NCBI GenBank assembly: GCA_965249895.1
Contig: CBDFNC010000003.1
Location: 372,001-436,000, forward strand
Direction of reading: 5' to 3'
Origin: CBDFNC01 sp965249895
GTDB lineage: Bacteria > Pseudomonadota > Gammaproteobacteria > Enterobacterales > CBDFNC01
Length of the DNA: 64,000 bases
In this document: positions 60,902-64,000 of the stretch, in pieces
Layout: every line of letters starts with the position of its first letter
Numbering within the stretch: position 1 is the first letter of the stretch
The notes under the pieces: model-generated
Told to the model about the DNA's origin: nothing
Databases searched by the model: none
What the model saw: only the letters and a program-made list of their open reading frames with translations
Translations under genes and position numbers: made by a program

Positions 60902-61870
60902 CTACTGCTTAGTGGGGTCGGTATTGTTAGTATTGACCTCGGTAGCGGTGTTAAATTCACTTTTGGACTGGTTAAATATTTCCCCTATGCCCGCAATCGA
61001 CCCTATCAATGAAGAGGCATCCAGTGGCATCATCACCACTTTGCTATTGCTTGACTCGCCAATTTTGGTTAGGGCATCCGTGTACTTTTGCGCCACAAAA
61101 TAGTTAATGGCCTGAATGTTACCTTTGGCTATGGCCTCAGACACCATACCTGTCGCTTTGGCTTCCGCCTCAGCCTGGCGCTCCCTGGCTTCAGATTTTA
61201 GTACGGCAGACTGTTTATCCCCCTCAGCTTCTAATATCTTGGCCGCTTTTTCACCTTCGGCTTTTAATATTTCAGCCGCCTTGATCCCTTCTGCTTCCAG
61301 GATCTCTGCTCTTTTTTGCCGCTCGGCTTTCATTTGAGCATTCATAGCATCCACCAGATCCTTCGGAGGTTGCACGTCTTTAATTTCAATTCGGGTGACT
61401 TTTACTCCCCAGGGGCTGGTTGCTGCATCTATCACTCGTAGCAGTCGTTCGTTGATGCCGTCACGTTGTGACAACATTTCATCCAGCTCCATTGAGCCGA
61501 GCACAGTTCGTATATTGGTTAGTGAAAGATTACGTATGGCATCAAGCAGATCGTTAACTTCGTAGGCTGCCTTGGCGGCATCGACCACCTGGATAAACCC
61601 GATGGCATCGATGGCAACGTTGGCATTGTCCTTGGAGATCACTTCCTGGGAGGGGATTTCTATGACCTGTTCCATCATATTCATCTTGTGCCCTATTCTG
61701 TCCACAAAAGGAATGATCAGGTTGATGCCAGGGCGTAGGGTTTTAGTGTATCGACCGAAGCGTTGCACTGTCCATTCATAACCCTGAGGCACAAATTTAA
61801 CGCCTGTGGCTACCAATACGAAAGCAAATATAACGGAGACAGAAATCATAATTAAAGCATCATATTGCAT
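60902..61870 (-). CDS. qmcA: QmcA, SPFH/stomatin-like membrane protein
   Basis: A 322-residue SPFH (band 7) protein. One N-terminal helix (MISVSVIFAFVLVATGV) anchors it, followed by KFVPQGYEWTVQRFGRYTKT and PGINLIIPFVDRIGHKMNMM, the SPFH core, then a long coiled coil with repeated EILEAEGIKAAEILKAEG-type heptads, and the tail DASSLIGSIAGIGEIF. QmcA forms large cage-like rings with FtsH or NfeD at the membrane. The start is an ATG with AGGAG upstream. A 16-bp perfect dyad is centred 54 bp upstream of the ATG. Confidence 0.95.
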   Translation of the reverse strand: MQYDALIMISVSVIFAFVLVATGVKFVPQGYEWTVQRFGRYTKTLRPGINLIIPFVDRIGHKMNMMEQVIEIPSQEVISKDNANVAIDAIGFIQVVDAAKAAYEVNDLLDAIRNLSLTNIRTVLGSMELDEMLSQRDGINERLLRVIDAATSPWGVKVTRIEIKDVQPPKDLVDAMNAQMKAERQKRAEILEAEGIKAAEILKAEGEKAAKILEAEGDKQSAVLKSEARERQAEAEAKATGMVSEAIAKGNIQAINYFVAQKYTDALTKIGESSNSKVVMMPLDASSLIGSIAGIGEIFNQSKSEFNTATEVNTNNTDPTKQ

Positions 61871-61904
61871 AATAACTCCTGGTATTCTTTACGCGTTATC
61901 GCGG

Positions 61905-61944
61905 TGACATTTTATGTCCTTAAATTATAGGACATAAAATGTCA
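61905..61944. promoter_or_regulatory. 16-bp perfect inverted repeat upstream of qmcA
   Basis: Arms TGACATTTTATGTCCT (61905-61920) and AGGACATAAAATGTCA (61929-61944), with an 8-base AT spacer. Each arm itself contains the partial dyad GACATTTTATGTC. In front of qmcA-nfeD it may be an operator; a terminator of an upstream unit is less likely, as no T run follows. Confidence 0.7.
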
Positions 61945-62132
61945 TGTAAAGATAAAATTGTTGTTAGGCTAGTTTATTTTCTTTTTTGTTACTAGGAAAT
62001 ATTGGGAGCGGTCCCTCTGTGGGGTCGAGTTTCTAACCACAAGGGAGCAGCTAGGATGGAATTTCGCTAAAATTGCTCCAGCAGATAAGGCCTTTTTTAA
62101 GCGTTGTCTGCATAAACTGGTGAGCTAGGGAT

Positions 62133-63524
62133 TTAGTTCCTTGGCGGCTTTTCCATACTGACTAATGGCTTGGCTTGTTCAATATCCACTATTCCGGAGC
62201 GACTTAGGGTGACTTTATATCTGGTGTATAGCGTGGGTTCGCGATTTTCGGTAAGGCCAACGACTATGTTGATCTGGTAACGCCGCTCTATGGCTTCTTT
62301 GGAAATTCGTCCCCGCTCTTCACTAAAAACCTGTCCCGTGCCTTTTTCGAGATAACGGGAAAAAGGTCTTAAGTTGAAATGAATGGACTCTTGTACCGCC
62401 TGATAACCGGCCTGAAAGCCTTTGTTGGCGACCTTGGTTTCCAATCTGTAATGCAGCAACTCTGAAACCTGCTTATTTTGGGTATGCCGACGGGACAGCA
62501 TTTCGGCAACATCTGCTGGCAAGTGTTTTCGTTTAATGTAATCGAGCCATATTTTTTGTTTGGCAATTGGAGTTTTATTGGAGCTATCCAGTATAGTGCG
62601 TGACCACTTTGGCTTGCCTTTACGGATCAGGCGCCACAGTGCATTTTTGAAGTCTTCCTTAAACACCTCCCGGAGGCCATAAATCCCCGCAAGCACCAGG
62701 ACCATTATGGATGTGATGCTACTGAGCGCCCCTTGAGCCTTGATGACCAGGGTTAGCACTATCATCATAATGAGTGAAGTTGCTACTCCGGTAACGATTT
62801 TTTTAGTGAGCTTGCCCAACTCTTTAGTCTTTTCCCGAAAAATGACGCCATGTTCAATCAGGCGCTTTAACAGGCGCATTTTGTTGGCGATACGATTGGG
62901 ATCGGACAAGCTGGCTTTAGAATTATAATTATTGTCACTTCTGTGCTGATTTTCTTCTCGACATATAGCCAACAGCTCTTTTACCGCATCATTAAACTCA
63001 CTGTTTTTTGGCCTGTTAGACAAGGCTTTGAGTAATGACTGTTCACTGTGCCACGACAGGTAATTATCGGCATTGGCAAAATAGGGCAGCAGCTTTTCAT
63101 CCGAGGGAGCGTTACGACGAAACTTTCTCAGCAGGCCCTTGGTTTGTTCCCCCAGAGCAAGCAGTGCGGGATAAAAGGTTATATCCTCTTTTTCCTTCAT
63201 CGCTTCCCGTATGTCGATATCCAGTGCGGAGACAAACTGGTAAGCAAACAGATTTAGGTAGACTCTGTACTCATCGGGTAAGCGTTTCATGCGACTGGCA
63301 AAACGGGTTTGCACTAAAGGAAGGTGTAGACCAGAGGTATAGTAGGCACGGCGGCCTTTAATACTGGAGTGGAAGTAGCTGTCTTCAGACAGGGTTCTTG
63401 GTCCTATGCCCATTTCCACAGGTAAGGAAAAATATAAATCGACGCGGCGAAAGCTACCCTGCTGGATCTGGTGGCTGACTTTGATGGAGAGTTTTTCTTC
63501 TTGCTTCAGTGTTATCTTGGGCAA
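62133..63524 (-). CDS. Hypothetical protein with central two-helix membrane hairpin
   Basis: Not recognised. 463 residues: an N-terminal soluble domain of about 230 residues (VDLYFSLPVEMGIGPRTLSE, YRVYLNLFAYQFVSALDIDI), two hydrophobic helices at about 243 to 290 (GVATSLIMMIVLTLVIKAQG and SITSIMVLVLAGIYGLREVF) and a C-terminal domain of about 170 residues rich in basic residues and beta-like strands (IERRYQINIVVGLTENREPT). Both large parts face the same side. It is of full-looking length and ordinary composition, so it is likely a real, narrowly spread gene. Confidence 0.75.
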   Translation of the reverse strand: MPKITLKQEEKLSIKVSHQIQQGSFRRVDLYFSLPVEMGIGPRTLSEDSYFHSSIKGRRAYYTSGLHLPLVQTRFASRMKRLPDEYRVYLNLFAYQFVSALDIDIREAMKEKEDITFYPALLALGEQTKGLLRKFRRNAPSDEKLLPYFANADNYLSWHSEQSLLKALSNRPKNSEFNDAVKELLAICREENQHRSDNNYNSKASLSDPNRIANKMRLLKRLIEHGVIFREKTKELGKLTKKIVTGVATSLIMMIVLTLVIKAQGALSSITSIMVLVLAGIYGLREVFKEDFKNALWRLIRKGKPKWSRTILDSSNKTPIAKQKIWLDYIKRKHLPADVAEMLSRRHTQNKQVSELLHYRLETKVANKGFQAGYQAVQESIHFNLRPFSRYLEKGTGQVFSEERGRISKEAIERRYQINIVVGLTENREPTLYTRYKVTLSRSGIVDIEQAKPLVSMEKPPRN

Positions 63525-63591
63525 ATGGCGAAACCTGGCTTAAAGGAAACTATCTTAGCGGTTTAACAGGCAGCAATAAACACTGAATTTA

Positions 63592-63631
63592 AACCATAAA
63601 GGGCGCAGATAAGTCTGTGTCCTTTATGGTT
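63592..63631. terminator. Bidirectional terminator after the Tim44-like gene
   Basis: Perfect 11-bp arms AACCATAAAGG and CCTTTATGGTT with an 18-base loop; followed by GTTTTT on the plus strand and TTTAAATTC on the minus strand. Confidence 0.75.
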
Positions 63632-63656
63632 GTTTTTAATTGAATATAGGATCCAA

Positions 63657-64000
63657 TTACTGCTGAATACCAACGATTAACCAAGGTGCATTTGCCTGGC
63701 TAAGTTGGCGTTCCAGGTGCCAAACTTCCTGGATATCTTCTTCTTCACCTGTTTTAGTGTCTCGGTAGCGCCCGGTAAATTTCACGCTCAGTTGAGCCGT
63801 TTTACTGTCCTGTTCAGCGCGGACTAGTTCAGCATTCAGGTGCATAACCTCGGTATGCTGATCACCTTCCAGTGCCGCCCTTTCTTCCCTTAGGTTGTTA
63901 TACAGCTCAGGGGTAACATATTCCTGAATTTTATCGAAATTGTTAACGTTCCAGGCCTGCTGTAGCGCGTTGTAATGATTTTTTGAGCCAGTCAGAAATG
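63657..64000 (-). CDS. Tim44-like domain protein, partial
   Basis: The last 113 or so codons of a Tim44-like (TIM44/MBA1 fold) protein; the 5' part with its membrane segments lies beyond the right edge. Recognisable blocks are NHYNALQQAWNVNNFDKIQE, YVTPELYNNLREERAAL, LSVKFTGRYRDTKTGEEEDI and VWHLERQLSQANAPWLIVGIQQ at the end. Bacterial members have a signal or membrane helix and a Gly-rich linker before this NTF2-like domain; their role is unsettled. Confidence 0.9.
   Translation of the reverse strand, partial: FLTGSKNHYNALQQAWNVNNFDKIQEYVTPELYNNLREERAALEGDQHTEVMHLNAELVRAEQDSKTAQLSVKFTGRYRDTKTGEEEDIQEVWHLERQLSQANAPWLIVGIQQ

Overview
The window looks like a chromosomal segment of a marine, flagellated gammaproteobacterium, most likely an Alteromonadales member (Colwelliaceae or Thalassomonas-like). 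This placement is an inference from gene content only: four methyl-accepting chemotaxis proteins, MaoP/DUF413, TIGR02647, QmcA/NfeD, a peroxiredoxin-glutaredoxin fusion, imelysins and Spy-like proteins. No rRNA, tRNA or CRISPR array was seen. Both window ends cut a gene: a thiolase on the left and a Tim44-like protein on the right.

Layout. 1-4.3 kb: thiolase (partial), LysR regulator, periplasmic solute-binding protein, chemoreceptor. 4.3-5.8 kb: a reduced mercury operon on the minus strand (merR, merT with an internal stop, merP, a GDCCVxC protein) with a textbook MerR operator and no merA. 5.9-12.1 kb: a five-gene minus-strand operon (imelysin, DUF1111 di-heme cytochrome, second imelysin, DUF1513, multicopper oxidase) behind a Fur-like site, probably periplasmic iron acquisition. 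12.4-14.1 kb: a zinc-type ABC permease and ATPase behind a Zur box, with a possible 28-residue membrane peptide between box and ATPase. 14.1-15.1 kb: a sugar-binding-protein pseudogene broken by a 4-base slip. 15.1-16.2 kb: a LON-domain protein and MaoP. 16.4-20.2 kb: a damaged serine utilisation locus, with sdaA intact but preceded by a 190-bp tandem array of sdaA-start copies, and sdaC split by a 336-bp MITE-like element. 20.4-21.2 kb: an intact IS5-family element. 21.7-30.2 kb: Aer-like receptor, disulfide reductase plus Prx-Grx fusion, sugar dehydrogenase, FdhD and an FdhF/YdeP-type molybdoenzyme. 30.5-38.1 kb: chemoreceptor, Spy-like protein, membrane-anchored unknown, GST, aldehyde dehydrogenase and its divergent sigma-54 activator. 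38.1-48.1 kb: YbiB, LTA-synthase-like enzyme, GT-C-like membrane protein, an EF-hand-like unknown, AraC/GyrI regulator, ChrA, an AbgT remnant, MarC. 48.6-57.3 kb: DUF6351 hydrolase, solute-binding protein, GtrA, GtrB-type glycosyltransferase and two tandem DUF2298 (YYY) membrane proteins, possibly a surface glycosylation system. 57.5-64 kb: TIGR02647, a large chemoreceptor, NfeD/QmcA, an unknown two-TM protein and the Tim44-like protein.

A theme runs through the window. Short tandem duplications sit on gene ends at three separate loci: 60 bp at the 3' end of the GDCCVxC gene, 190 bp at the sdaA start and 80 bp at the gtrB-like start. Several genes also show discrete lesions that can be read in the sequence: a nonsense codon in merT, a TTGA slip in the sugar-binding protein, a transposon with clean 6-bp target duplication in sdaC, and a deletion remnant of abgT. 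Function assignments rest on recognised motifs and context; no database search was possible.
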